This document shows, piece after piece, positions 13,101 to 28,100 of a DNA stretch of 64,000 nt. The notes beneath the pieces were generated by a model, which saw only the letters and a list, made by a program, of their open reading frames with translations, was not told the origin of the DNA and did no database searches. Position 1 is the stretch's first letter; every line of letters starts with the position of its first letter. The stretch is from Phoronis australis (lineage: Eukaryota > Phoronida > Phoronidae): the NCBI GenBank assembly GCA_002633005.1, contig NMRA01000216.1, forward strand, positions 49,843 through 113,842. Direction: 5' to 3'. A program made the position numbers and the translations under genes.

Positions 13101-16100
13101 GTAATATGTAAAGTAATAGTTTTCGAGGGGTGTGAAACCTTTCAGCATGCTTAACTCCTGGTGAAGGAATTGCCTTTAATACAAGATACATGGCATTGAA
13201 TAAGACTGTGAAGCTTCAGTTGTTTGTATTCATTGCCTTCGGTGCTCATGAATTGTGATGTTGCAGGCTTTAGCTCAGACCCTCGGTGTGTTCTTGAGTA
13301 TGCAACAGTGTTATGAAAACATGGAACCAGCCGCTGTGGGCCGCGTCATTCAAGGACTCTCACTGGTTTGTACAAGTCTTAAGGTTATGTGTGCTTCGTT
13401 TTATAGCACTGTCTTTTTTGAATCCATAATTTTTGGTTTGAAATTCTGGGTGTTTTTCATAAAATTACCACCAAGTATGATCTGCACTTCATGCCAATGT
13501 CTTGTCAGTTCTTTTTGACATGCTCCAAAAATAGCACATGGTTAAAAGAATCTTGTTTTCTGTGTCAAATACTCTGTGTACTCAAACTTTGTAATCTGAC
13601 TGTAGTTGGAAAGCTGGTAATATTTTCGGGGAAAAATTGTGTTGAAGGAAACTGAAAATAATTTCAAATCGGAGACTGACTTAAAGAGCTAAAAAGGTTT
13701 TTTGATTAATTGATTTTTCAACAAGAGGATTATTGCCAATTTTAAACCGTGTCATACTATCCTTTATCCGTGATATGTTGGCCATTTTTAGAAAATTAAT
13801 GTTCTCTAGACTTATAACATCTCTTCTTAACTGACTACAGGATGGTTCTTGGGGCTGTTTTGATGAGGTGCAGTCCATCAGGCGCGAGGTGCTATCCGTG
13901 GTTCTAGACCTGGTACAGACTGTCTTCTCTGCACTGAAGGCTAGGCATGAGTTTTGCTACTTCTCTGATGGACAAGAGGTATTATGCCATTCAATTCTGT
14001 CTTACTTGGTCGTTAACTCTTTGAAAGCTGGATATTCATTTCAGATATAACTTGAGGGAAATTAGATTTCCAGTAATATTAAGTGGCATTTTTGGGTGAG
14101 AAGATATTTGGCTTAGCCTGTTCACAAAGTCAGGCTTAGGACGAAAGTCATAAAATCTCAAAAACTTGGAATCCGTAACCTGCTTAGGATGAAAGGCAAA
14201 GGCCAAAAGAATATTAGTCAGATATCGAAGCTTTGCCAAAACCAATACTTTAATAGATAATAGGCTGTAATAAGTGATTCGGATCTTGCCTGAATCTGCT
14301 GAAATAACGATTGATTATTCTACCCTGATATTCTGTTAATGGGGATAGTGGTGGGTCTGTAATGCATTTCTTTTACCATCAGGTGACGCTCAACAAGAGT
14401 GTCAGTTTCTTCATGACCCTCAACCCCACCACAGCTCTGCCATCGTATACCGTGCCCAACGACCTGAGGACCTCATTCCGGCAGGTGTCGCTGGTCATGC
14501 CAGACTTTGGACAGGTGCTCAAAAACAAATGCTGCGTCATCGGTCTGAAGGCTCCGACTGCTCTGGCACTGAGGCTGAAGATCGTCACGGATCTGGCCAA
14601 GGATTTGCTGTGAGTGCCTTTTGGGTAATCTTGGGAAAATAGAAAAATTTGCTGTGGTACTTAGCTCACCATTCCTGTACTTTAGATAAGGCCGTTCTTT
14701 ACATTTTGTTTCCCCTTGCCCGATCTTACTCTTCTGAGAGGGGGGTGGGTTTGGTGTTTCATTTCTCCACTTGTCAAGGTGCGCTTGTTTTTGCAGCAAC
14801 ATTTTTTATTTGAAAAAAGTGTTGTCAGATTGCATGTAATATATTTACAGTAGGTCGCGCAAAAGTAAACAAACTTATTAAATACCCCCTAAAATCTGTG
14901 AACGTAGTTATTTTGCCAAATATACCAACAAAACATCCTAACAAAGATTACTGTTATGTGTAATTGTTAGCGATATTGAATATTAAGCAGTTACTTGTAC
15001 ATCGTCTGCTTAGAAAATACGAAAAATAAAAAGTGTCTATTTAAGTTAGCAAGTTGTTTCTGTATGGAATTGAAAACCGTTTTGCCCTCACGCTTTTGTG
15101 TTTTCATTTTTGATAGTCCTGAAGAGTTCCACAACCAGTTTAGCGTGGCTGCCCTAACTGGGGTCTTACAGCGGGCAGCTCAGAAGAGGAAGAATTTGAG
15201 AGAAGACCGCGCTGCCGATCGGGAGAGCAAGTACGAGCGAGAAAGAAAGGACGCGGCAGACCTGTCTCGGTCCAATAGCCAAGCATCAGTTGCTGTCACA
15301 GGAAACCTGATTAGTAAGTTATTCAGTGCATACACAAAGCCTTGTTGGTCTTGTCGAGTTTTATCAAGTGATTGTAGCTGCGTTAAAGGGAATCTGTAAC
15401 TTTTACTTCATCTTTTCTCTGGTTCTTTGTCCTTTGTATTTCTTTGTTAACTAATTTGCTATCCTCTTCAGCTCGTTTCAAGCATTGTTTCTTCGTGTTG
15501 ACTTTATTGTCACTTCCTCTCAATATCCTCTGTCTGTCCAATACACTCTGTCATGTTCTTTGATGGATCTGCTGTTTTTATTCTCTATGTCTATTTTCAT
15601 CCGTCTGATTTGCCAGGTTATAAGCATCACAAATCGGGCCGAAACTCGCCGACTTCACCACGCCCCAGGTCAGCCAGTCCCTCTAAGCAAAAATCCAGAA
15701 GTCCCCAACAGAAATCGCTGAGTCTTAAAAACAAATCGAGGACTCCAAAACAAAAACCATTCAGGCAGTTCAAAACCAGCCCCACACGACTTAAGACTAG
15801 GCCTTTGCTATATTCTAACATGGCGACTGGGGTAGTTGCCAACAGTCCTGCTCATCTGCCGCAGTACTTGCCCAGTTTCAACTCAAGTTCTAATGCCTCG
15901 GTCCATGGCAGGTCTTCATCTCAGTCAAGCAGGCAAACGACATTCACAAAAACCAAACTTTCTCCCATAAAGCAACCTTCATTTCAATCATCGTTGCCCA
16001 AGATCATTACCCACAATTCAACATTAAACAAGAACTGTTCAGCCAGAGGTTACGATTATACAAAAGTACGTCGGAAAAAGCTGAGTCCACTCAAGGAGTC

Positions 16101-19100
16101 GTCATTTTCACATCGAAAGTCACAGTCGTCACTGAGTGTGGACACCCTGTTTGATGTAGAATCTGATTTAAAGCTACCAGAGAAGCAAGCACCCTTAAAG
16201 CAGATAAATCAGAAATCTGGTGGTTATTTACCCAATGGTAACTACCTATGATGCATTTCATTTTCTGTTTTGTTCATCGTTGATGTTTATCAGATCCAAA
16301 TCTCCATGGATATGGCTTGGTCAGGTGTTACATTGTAATAAGCCTTAAACGTTCTAGCCTTTTTTTCATGTTGTTTCCCTCTGCATCATTAATGGCTACG
16401 GACATTTGTCTCTTGAAATAGCCAAAAGATCACCATGCAAATTACCATCTGCTTCTCTGTTTAAAACAAATTCATCAAGTTTAGAAACAACTTACATTTT
16501 ACAACAACAAAGAATCCAGTTCTTGTAATTTTTTTCCCATTTGTTTACATTAGAAAATATTAACGCGAACACCCAAGAGCTGGGTGCAGAAGCGCCATCT
16601 GATGAGAGGAAGTCCACGGGTAGTTTCCACCTGGGGTGCTTGGGTGTCGTCGTCATGGCAGTGACACCAAGGTCTATTCCGAGTCCACAACAACGTAAAC
16701 TGTCACGAAACTCTGTTGGCGGTAGACACATAACACCATCTGTTTTGTTTGATTCTTATTAATTTTGTTCTTTATGATGACTACTTTATTTAGTTCTTTC
16801 TTTGTTTTTTACTAGTAATTTGTGGTCCTTCACTTATTTTGCACAAAAAATATTTTGTCATTTTTCATTTTTCAATGGTTGATTAATTTTCTTTTTCGAA
16901 AACAATGGGAACTTTTGCAATCGATGTTGTTTTATGACATCTGTACAACGTAATAAAAACATTCTTTAACTTTACTTTTGTGGAAAAATTTGACAAAAAT
17001 AAAATTTCAGTATCTGCCATAGTGTGTGCTGAATTATTGAAGAATTATCACACTTTTGGTTTGCTTTTACCAACCGTTCTCTTTTCTGAATTTTATTCGG
17101 CTGCTCACTGTTTGTGCGTTGTATAAGACATATAGTTTTAATAATTAATATTTCCTCATGGAACTGTTATCACGAAAAACTATTCAAAAACATAAAGACA
17201 TCTGCTCGACATGTAAGTAACTATTAAACAGTACTATGATGTGTTACAAAAAAACTGGAATTGATGAGAAGCACGTTGTGCAAGAGAGTTTGGTGTAAAC
17301 ATAATGCTCAGAACTCTCGACTCCACGTAATTGTTGAATAGTTTACACTGATTTCAGTAGCCTGGATGATATTCAAATTTCTGTTTGGATTTGACACAGT
17401 AAAACATTTTAAATCTAACTTTTGCTGTCCAACATTAGGTCCGCTCCCTCGAGCTGAGACACGCGGCCAGAGCCGTAAGGCCAACACGCCCAACCCGCTC
17501 ACCCCCGCTGCCAAACTGGAACATTCCATGGTGGGTCAGGCACTCCTGGAGGTGATTGGACCGAGGCTGACTGGAGATGTATGTTTTTAACTTTCAATTC
17601 TTATTCGAATTCGTTGTATATTAATTCTGAATCTACGTCATGTGACTTTTCTTAACGTGTAATGCGGGTAGTGTAAAGAGTAAAAGTAAAAATAACGCTC
17701 AAAAACTTTTAAATTAATAATTTAATGATATCGTGACATTAAATGAAGTACATAACTCTCAAAATCTTAGCCTTTATTTAAGTTTTGCCAATTTCATGTC
17801 ATCGAAAATACAATAGTCTGTATGCAAATTAAGTTTCATGTCATTGAAAATACAATAGTCTGTATGCAAATTAAGTTTCATGTCATTGAAAATACAATAG
17901 TCTGTCTGCAAATTAAGTTTCATGTCATTGAAAATACAATAGTCTGTATGCAAATTAAGTTTCATGTCATCAAAAATACAATAGTCTGTATGTAAGTTAA
18001 GTGTAATCTATGGGCGTGGGTAACTTGTACTCTCATGAAGTCCTATTCATTTGTGTCACCATAAAGCATCAATCCCCTTTCATGCCAGAAAGCTTCAAAC
18101 ACACATTTTGCTGTATCCTCTTCAAACTTAGAAGAGACCATTTCCTCTAGTTCACCTGAAATTCTTGAGAATGACTTAACCTAGTGGTTATTAAGTTACT
18201 AGGTATTAAATACAAAACTGATTTAACGCATTATAAAATATGTATAGTCCCATCTGTACTGCTGGTTGCAGGTAGTGTATTAATTGCTCTTGTTATAATC
18301 ATCACCATATGTCATTGTTGCAGTTTTATGATTATTTTTATCATGCAGAATTTGATGGTGTTCAAGTCTATTGTAAAAGACATCTTCACTGGGCTTCCTG
18401 AGGCTCCTAAGAGCTATTCAGCTCGCTCACGCACCTATGATATTGAGTCGGCCATTGAGCAGCAGGCAGTTGAACAAGGACTGATAGCCCATAAACCTTG
18501 GGTAGAGAAATGTATGCAGCTATATACTGTGTCATCGTTACACCAAGGTATATTACCTGCACTCTCATCATTGATGGTGTCTCATATTGAGTCTAACCAA
18601 TTCCACTTGATTATAAAGTGTTCAGTGACCGAAATTTAATAATGACAGTTACAGTGACGATGCCTGTGATGTAACCTGGGACAATTAGGGAGATTAGTAG
18701 CCAATCGGGGGTTTTTGTGCAAGGGACTCTTTGGAGTATCGTCACTGAAATCCTTTATCTGCTAAGATTACCATATATGCATCAAAGTGTTAAATTGAAC
18801 ATGTCATGAGGGTGGAAATGCTTGTCTCAAATTGACATGCTTTCCTGTAAAAGAATTTACATTTTGTGCAAGATTGTGTGCTATCCCTTATTATGAACCT
18901 TTTCAGGAGTGATCGTGGCTGGCCCCCCTGGCAGTGGTAAGACTAGCTGTATCCAGACACTGGTGGATGCTTTGTGCATCTCCCCGCGGGGCATTTCTCG
19001 TCATTCGCACAGCACCCGCATGACCAACCCTGCTGAGGTCAGTCACAAACTTCAGAGGATCAACCCTATGGTTGTAGAGGACTCCAGTCTCATGTTTGGT

Positions 19101-22100
19101 CACCTGAGCATCAACCATGACTGGGTGGACGGTATATTCACCTCGGCTTGGAAGAAAGCTAACAGGGTAGGTCTTTAGAGTGTAGTTGTCAGGATTCTGG
19201 CTTGTGCAAATGATATCACTCTGCCGTGAGACCATTTGAGCCATGATATCATAATTCATTGGCAACAGTAATGTTTTGTATGCATAGATTAATTCTTATT
19301 GACGCAACCAAGCAAAAACGCTGTACCTTGACAGTTTCAGCTACTCACAGCAGCCATCTTCAGAAGCTACTGGACACTAGGTGGCGTGGTGATGACACTG
19401 TGACATTTTCTGAATTTAATAGAAATTAACTGAAATTTGATTAATTTTAATTCAAACTTATATTTGATGTGATATTGGCATACGGTCTTCATAAGGTGAA
19501 TTTTCAATTAAAGCAATTCCAGTTGAGTAATATGTTGGTTACAATTTTTGGTTTCAACTGTCGTTTTTTCACACTGAAAATGTTCTTGGTGACTGATGAC
19601 TTTTCTCGAAACCTAGTCAGTCAACAAAACACTTCTTTAAATCTTAATTGTACATCAGCTTTCCGAACAGGTAAACCTTGTTGTGAATTGCTGTAGAGAG
19701 AAGAAAATAAGGAACACTAGTCTTGTTTATTATTTTGTTTATTGCAATACTATAGTTTATTCAATGTAATAAGGAGTTCTTATAATTTGATGTATTCAAA
19801 ACTGTCTTGTGTTGACCTGTTATAAGCAGTTTGTGTGGGACGTTTGGTTTGAAGTCTTTATGTCATTCACAGTCACTCTAAGTAAGTTTTTTGCAAGTTT
19901 TAGAGTGAGTGAAATACAGTATTGTTTCATACCAGAACAAGAAGTAATTGACGTGTGTTTGGATTTTTTGGGGATTTTGTGTTTGTCATGTGTTGTGTTT
20001 TTGCATATGGGTTGCTGAGTTTTTGCAAGTTAGTGAACAGAGATTGGTAATACTGTCCTGCGAGGAAAGGACAATTTGGTACATTAATATTTGCATAAAA
20101 GACCAAATGTCACACATTAGAGGCCTAACAACAGAGCTGGGTTGAATAAGTTGAACTGGTGCAGGATGTCAAGTACATTGTGCAAGAACAACGTGACATG
20201 TGGTCATGTGATGTCATGGCTTCTCTTTATCTTATAACTTGTATGCAACCAGCCATTTGATTTGTAATAATCTGTGAGATAAGTGTGTGGTAAGACTGCA
20301 ACCAGATTAAACATTGGATAATAAAAGTGACTGTAATCAAGCCATTACTGGTATAAAGCATCACTGAAAAAGTCAGTTATGCCCCGGATGTTGGAATATA
20401 ACATGTTAGAGATGAGTATGGTGCAGTGTTTTAATGAAAGCGGGGATTCTGCCTGGTTATGCACTTACATGAATAAACTGCATTCGTTTCAGAATCAAAG
20501 TACGACTTGGCTATGTCTAGATGGACCACTCAATGCCAGTTGGGCTGATAATTTCAGCAGTGTGTTGAACCCCAGTAAGGTACGGCTCTCCTGTCTATTT
20601 TTAACACAGCTATCAGGGTCAGACGTTGGCTATGGTATATATATTGATTAAAAGTTACTTAGAAATTAATGTATTTGCTTTAATTTTGAAAAAAACAAAG
20701 AAAAATAAAATTTCACGTCGGCCATATTGTGTCCTAGGTTAGAGTCTATCCTAATCTCTTCATCTGAATTAACTAAAAGGCTTCATATTCATGTTTATAA
20801 TATATTCGCAGTGTCTGCTCTAAATAAAAATTAGACGGGTTGTACCAGATTGGTAATATAAATTTTTATAGTCTCAGTTAGGTACACTGTTGGACTATAA
20901 CTCGTAAAAGCCAGCTGGTTCTTAGAGATAAAATTAGTGTGAACACAAACTTGTAAGTGTGCCATCACTGCACTCTGGTGAATTCTTGGAGATGGCCTAG
21001 GTCTTCTTATAATCATCTTATTGTTGGATGTGGTTATTTTTTGAAGTTATCAATTTTGACCAGAACTATTACTAACAGACTCCACTGGTTTTGTGAGTTT
21101 ATTACAAATTGCCATTTCTTGCCACCATTCATTGAAGTCACTTAGAATTAGGCTTTTGACTAAACCTCTTATTATAATCATGCTTAAAATGCTGTAGCCT
21201 TTATAATGTGAAATTTAGCTCTGCCAGCAGAACGTTCGACTGTGACTATGGGATTTCCAAGTTCAAATCCTCATTGAGGCTGATCTCAGAACTCCATAAG
21301 TTCTCGCCGATATCGTCACGGTAACAAGCTGGGTCTACAACAATGTTTATGACTGAACTCGTTTCAGACTCTCCATTTGCGTAATGGTGATCGGCTGTTC
21401 ATGTCGGATAACGTCAAGCTGCTGTTTGAGACCACCAACTTGAGTGAAGCTTCTCCGGCCACTGTGGCCAAATCGGTAATTTAGAATATTTTGTTTTTGA
21501 TTTTTGTTACTACAGATACCTTTTGGAGCAAAAAAAGGTGTTATGCTGATTGATGTCGGTATACACTCACCTGTTACATCGATGTCGCATGGATTTGTAG
21601 TTTAGGAAACTAAGGCAATTGTCAATTAGTTATAAATATTTTTAATGAGCAGGTAATCTTATTTGTTTCAAAGTTATTATTTTCAAGACATGTTTTAGCC
21701 AAATGTTTGCTTACTTTTAGGAATTTACTTTCTATATTCCTGAGGAGTTTTTGGTACATGTTATGCAGTCCTGACATCTTTTGGTTTCAGTGAAAGCCTA
21801 ATGACAACCTTCTGCAATTAAGTAACACGAAATCATTTTACTATAGGTCAGGGTTTGACGGTATGTCAAGAGAAGGACAACTAAATTGCAATTTGGATTT
21901 TTTTGAGTTTCATTAAGTATTTTGTACATAAATCAAACTTTTTTCCAGGGCATTGTGTTTGTGGATAAAGATGTTGTGGGTTGGAACCCCATAGCCCAGG
22001 CATGGCTGGAGGACAGGACACAGCAGGAAGTACATGTAAGTGGGGCCGTACATGGGGGGGGGCTCGCCATGCCCTGTGAGATTACACTGAATTGTGGCCT

Positions 22101-25100
22101 TCACTGATAAGTATTAGTCTATGTGACGCATAGCCAGTTCAGAGATAGGTGCTAGACACAACAAAATATATTTTGAAATTTTACCTATCTCTCTAACACG
22201 AACTCGAGATAATTATCTAGTATTCTGTGCTTGAGTATTTTATGGATTACGTGAACTCCTTCATAGTCCAAATGTGCTCTTTGAGACCCTTAGGTTTGAG
22301 CTACAAAATCGAGTAAAAGCTCAAGATTTGGAGTAAAAATCTAAAATTTCAAGGGAGTCAAGTTTTCTAATTCAGACTCGAACTTTTAGGCGGCTTAAAT
22401 GCTTGGTCATGAGTACAAAATAGGGTTTCGCAGTCATCCACATAAACTACAATATGCTCGAGCACAGAATAACAGAACTTAATAATTTGTTCGTGTTAAA
22501 GTAGAATATGAAAAGTGTGAAAAATCATTTTGAGCTCTACTTATAGTGAAAAGATTATTTTGAAAATATTGCCAAATTTTGTGCGTATCAAAGGGTTACG
22601 TGAAAATTTTCAAGATGTCTAGTCACATTCGTGAAATCCATGTTTTGTGAAAGAGGCCACATTTTAATGCTTGATGCCTTGGTTTCTAGTTTCTATTTTA
22701 CATTTAATTTATTTTATTATTATGATTAATTTTGTTTAGTTGACTGCTTTTCTTTTATTGGATTTGGTTCTTCTTAAAATTTGAAAATTAATGTTTTTAT
22801 CCTCTCTGAAAGTTTATTTTCAAAGATGTTTTTTCCAAGTGGCATTAATTTTATATATTTTTTGTTAATGTTTGTCTCTTTGTTAGTTATTGGTGGTCTG
22901 GGACCTTAGGTACATAGTAACAGTTTTAGACTTTCAGAAACAGGTTGTCTGGAAATCTCATGTCATAACCACGTTTCACATAAAGCCTACTTACTTCCTA
23001 TTAATACATTGTTACTCAATTTTTAAACTTCTTGGTCTTTTCATTTAGTTTGGAAGAGATGAAATTTTGGAGTTCTTGGTTTTATTTGAAGGATGTTTTC
23101 CATATGCAGGAAAATGTTTCTACTGCTCTGAACATACTGTACAGATTGGCGTTAATCTTATTTAATATTCATAGCTAAATGGTTTCACTTAAGTTCCAAA
23201 ATTAGAGAATCGATACAACTCAAAACTTTTTATGTTTGGTATAAATTATAATCTTTATTTGTTTTACAGTGTCATTTACTTTTGCATGATTTTGTTGTCA
23301 TTTATGATGTCCGATGTGAGATTAAGAATCAGACTGTAATTTGTGTTATAATGTATTTAATAACTTAAAACAAATTAAGTGGTAAAAGTTTATTTTTTCT
23401 TTTGTCCGCTAATTTATAGAAATCCTGGAAACTCTGCCAGTTTGTATGTACCCGTTTGTTTAAGTTGACTTGTGCTTTTGCTTCCAAATTGTTCTTGTGT
23501 TTTTCCACGAAACTTGCTAGTTTGCTATAAATTACGTGAAATCTTAAAGCATTGCATTTCCAGATTATAATCAGTTATTAATTATACACTCATCTCATCA
23601 CTATCTAGTAATTACTTTTCATTACCTATCTGATATTGTACTAAAGATTTCTAGTCTAGGCTTTGCATTAACCGTCATAATTTTGTTGATTATGTAGAAG
23701 TGCTTAAAGCAGTGCCCTGATCATTTGACTTCTATATTTTAATTAACTGCTTAAATGCACCTCCTAATGCTTAACCATGGTGACAGTTTCCGTAGTTACA
23801 CCTAACATTCCCGTGACTTTGTGTGATCCTCTTTAGGGTGAACTGTGATGTTTTCAGCAAATGTTTTTCTGTTATTACCATAATTCAAATTTTATAAAAA
23901 GTTAGCAGTTTGTTATCTGATAGCTTGAAATCTAAAATGTTCCCTGTAGAAGGGCTTTGCTTTGTAAGTGGACAAGTGGTGTATTACACTGTCTGGGATG
24001 GTACTGCAGCTCATTCAGTATCAGCCCCAAGTATTAGAAACTTTCTGTTTTCTGTAATTAATCGCATGACTAACAATCTGTTAAAGGTGTTATAAATCCG
24101 CCTTGCATCAAAAAATACCTTAGATTACTTACTGTTACTGGTTATAAAACTGGTCTCCAGGGGTCTCTGATTGTTCCGTATAGGATTAGAATGGATTTCT
24201 AGCCTTCAGAAGAACTGACAGATCATTAAGCTTGAGCCTAGGGGTCTGTTTTTTGAAGAAAAAAGCTGTGTTTTTTTTTAATTTGGCTTTGGAGCAGTCT
24301 GCAGGTTTCTGTGTTTTGGCTTCAAGTGGTAGACAGATTTTCTGACCTTTAGCCTTAGTCTGATTTTGTGAAACAGGTCATATGTTGACTGATTTGTATC
24401 CAAAAGACAAACAAACTCTTCGATAAACAGCCCCCAGACTGAAGTATTTTTTGTCTGAGTAATGCCAATGGCTCTGTTTATGCTCTAAACATGGCCTCAA
24501 GCAATAACAAACTGAGATGTATTACCGAACCCTGAAATCACTTCTCATCAGAGTGAGTAACAAGCAGAGACCAGTTTTACACCCTCCAGTAAATAGTCTA
24601 AATGAGTTAAAAACTATTTTTTGACTATGCATAATTGAGAAACACGACTTGAGTACATATTTTAGTTAATTACAAACATTCTATAGCTGTTAGAGTTTTC
24701 TGCTTTTGAACTCAGTCCTTGTTCATAGTGATCATAATGAGAGTTTTGTTGTAACCACATGTGTTATGTGTTTGGCACCGTACACTGTACAATGCACTGA
24801 CTGACATAGTTTGGAATGAAGAGTGCTGTGTACTGTTGATGCTTAGAGCTTGTCTTGTCACAAATTATTGCACAATGCACTCACAGTAACTGAGCTCAAT
24901 TTTTACTGTCTCTAATAAGTTCGTACAATTGCATTAGACAATAGTGAGCAGTCCATTGTTACCATTCATTGTATGTTGATCTGATTGTATTCTGCAGGTC
25001 CTGACCAGAGCCTTCAACAAGACAGTAGATGCCGTGTCTAATTATGTTTTACAAGATGCCAAGTAGGTTATGTACTTGAATCTTCTACTGATAATATTGG

Positions 25101-28100
25101 CAACATATCTCAAATGACTATGCATAAGGCAAAAAAGCAATGTTGGTTCTAGTCTCTAACCCAATTCACTTTGAGACATGCTCACCTAAAAGCAATGTTG
25201 GTTCTAGTCTCTAACCCAATTCACTTTGAGACATGCTCACCTAAAAGAAAAAAAAACGCCTACATGCACCGAGGTTACTTATATTTTTTGGAAAAGTGCA
25301 CAAAACGAGAAAAGTTTGAAATGCCATGATTTGCCATGTTGTAAGTGAAAACAAATCCTGTATCATCTCAGGCAGGTTTTTTTCTTTTTCAAAAAATGGG
25401 AGCAACTAAAAATGCCATGCCAACAGCTCAGTTTGCAGAAAAAGGACCAGAACCAGCTTTTTTACCTAAGCGTGACATGTTAAGTAAGCCCTTCCCCAAT
25501 GTATTTGCCTTTCATGGAAGATTTCTCCAATACCATCCATCGTTTAGCTATTTAATCCATGAGTATTTTGATGGTTTAATGAAAAAAGAATGTCAGTCGT
25601 GTTGTGACTTAATGGTTGGGATTTTGCTATGTATTGTTCAGCCTGAATAAGCTTTGCTAAAATCTGTCGCTGTTTTCTAGGCCGAGTCTGAAACTGTCGG
25701 AGATCGGTATGTTCACGACCTGTCTTAAACTGCTGTCGGCCATGTTGGCCGATAACATCGAGATAGGCGGAGAGATGCACATCGAGAGACTATATTTGTT
25801 CTGCCTCATCTGGACATTTGGGGGTCTGTTGGAAAAACACGAACAGAAAGGATTCAGCGACCTTTTGAAAACTCTGTCATCTGCGTAAGTACACGGGCGA
25901 AGCCATTGTTGAGGGGGGGTGTTAAGTTTTGAGACTTTTGACCTTTGCTCCTCGCTTGCCTTATTCTGTCTTTACTCGCGTGATTGTTATGTTTGATGTA
26001 ATGTAATGTTTTGTAATGTGTATACTAATAATAGCTGATTCGATTTTTGGTATTCCAGTGCTTTTTGTGTGGTTAATTGCAGCTGTTCAGTTTAAGATCA
26101 TGGTTGTGTACTCACTTAATTACTGACAACCCAATAATTGTCTTGGTGATACGTATAACTAATTGTATTTTCCTTTCTAACGTGTAATTTCCAACGTAAT
26201 CATGAAATCCATGTTGTGGTTGGATGCCACTTAGCTGGCTTTACTTTCTTGCAAACTGTCTGACCTTTGCTGCGTAAACAGCCTCGCAATTTTGTATTTC
26301 TGAATCAGTTAACTACAATCCAAAACACAGCAGTGCTTCTCTATCTTTCTCTTTGCAAATAGCATTCATCCTTTTGCCCATATTCGGATTGTTTGTCTGA
26401 ATAGCCAACCATTCAATTAAATATGAACTTGACAATTAAATTACTGCTTTCCTCTCTGTTGGTATTAATATTCAAATTTTATGAAATATTTTGTACATGC
26501 ATGACCTACCCAGCTACTAACAGTACATGACAAATAATCCTTCAAAATACCGTTTCCCTGTCGGGCTAATTTTGTTTACATCAAAAGGAGGGGAAATAAA
26601 TATTATGGCGTCGAAATTCCCATTACAAAATGGCTTAGCCTCCTTTAGTTACAAATGAACTTTCCTGTTAATTTACCTTCATTCTCCACCATGAGAGAAA
26701 ATTAATGATGATGAATTCGGCTTCCACCCAGCGGGGGGTCATGATGAGGAACTGTAGGTTATTTTGTTTGAGTACCTTTGGTGTGTACTGTTGTGCGATC
26801 AGAAGGTGAAAAGTCTGTTGCTCTTATCATTTACCTTTGGCCTGCCAGTTACCTTTCGTGGCAAATGTTGAGCTTGACTATGACCTTGCTTGTTTCTAAC
26901 CCTTTCTAGTGCACCCAGCGCAACCAATGTCATGTAAGTGGCGCCGCCTATGAGACTGGTGTATAAGACTGTTATTGTTTATAGCTGAATCTAGTTGCTT
27001 ACAATAGGCTATTAGAGATTTGAGGGTAGATAAAAGGTTCTTGCACATTCTTCTTGAAGCCACAGAAAGAAAATTAACTTCATTTTATTCTCAAATTTGG
27101 TGTGTTGTTGGACAGAAAGAAGGGAATTTTAACATTCAAGGGAAGTTGCTACTTAATATCAAAAGTACAAATTGTTTTTAGATATTTCATAGAATGTGAC
27201 CCCAACAATGAACCTGTTATCTAACCTTAAAATGAAAAATTTTGATATCAACACAATGGTTTTCATTAATTTATAAACAAGATCTGAGTGGAACTCTAAA
27301 ACTTAGTTTTTGTTTTGAAATCCTCAACCTTTACTGTTTTCAAATATTTTTTTAATTTGCCAAATTGCTATACAAAGACATATGGTATGAGCTTTATTGA
27401 GGCAAGACCTTTTGCCAAAGGAAAATATTTTTTAAGGATTAAATATCATGCATTGATTGAGCTGCTCTGAAAACCTTGCTTACAAATTATAGGGTCATAT
27501 ATTACTGTGTTGATATCTTAATAATTTTATGTTTTGACTTAGATAATTAGCCAAAGTGGGCATGGTTTAAATTTGGTTTGTTCTATAGAGCTATTTATGT
27601 AAGCTTTGTTGTATTTTGTTTGATGTATATTTTGTTAAAATAACGGTTTTTCATTATTGTTGTGTGTTGTTGAAGAGAACCATCCGAGAACCACTGCTAT
27701 CCTCTTTGATTTTATTGTCAAGAAGTTTGGAAAAAATAGGTTCAAATCAATGAAGAGTTAGCCAAAAATGATTAAAAAATTCATTCTGCCCATCTTACGA
27801 TGAAAACTAATTGTACCAGTGGCAAGATATTTTAGTTCATACAACGGTTTCTTATTAAATAATTGAGCATTCCATTCTCTAGACAAGCTTTCTGCAAGAC
27901 TGCTTTTGTCTGTTGGTGTCTAATGCAAGTTGTGCATGTAATAAACAGTCCTCCATAAATGACGATCACCCGGACCTGACGTTCTATATTAAAGCCGATA
28001 AGATAATTGCTAGATTTCACTGTAATTCGTTACAATCAGGTGTGGAATTTTGCTAGTGGTTGGCTGCTTATTACTCAAACACTAAAAAGATATTGCGTTG

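Noticed and set aside
17774-17965. Reverse-strand frame encoding a 14-residue repeat
   Set aside because: Product of the 42-bp non-coding minisatellite.
21205-21300. Functional tRNA gene
   Set aside because: Box B-like sequence is present but no acceptor stem or cloverleaf forms; kept only as a weak SINE fragment.
25345-25650. 101-codon open frame in an intron
   Set aside because: No family resemblance, and no splice sites in the needed phase 2; the flanking exons already join correctly.
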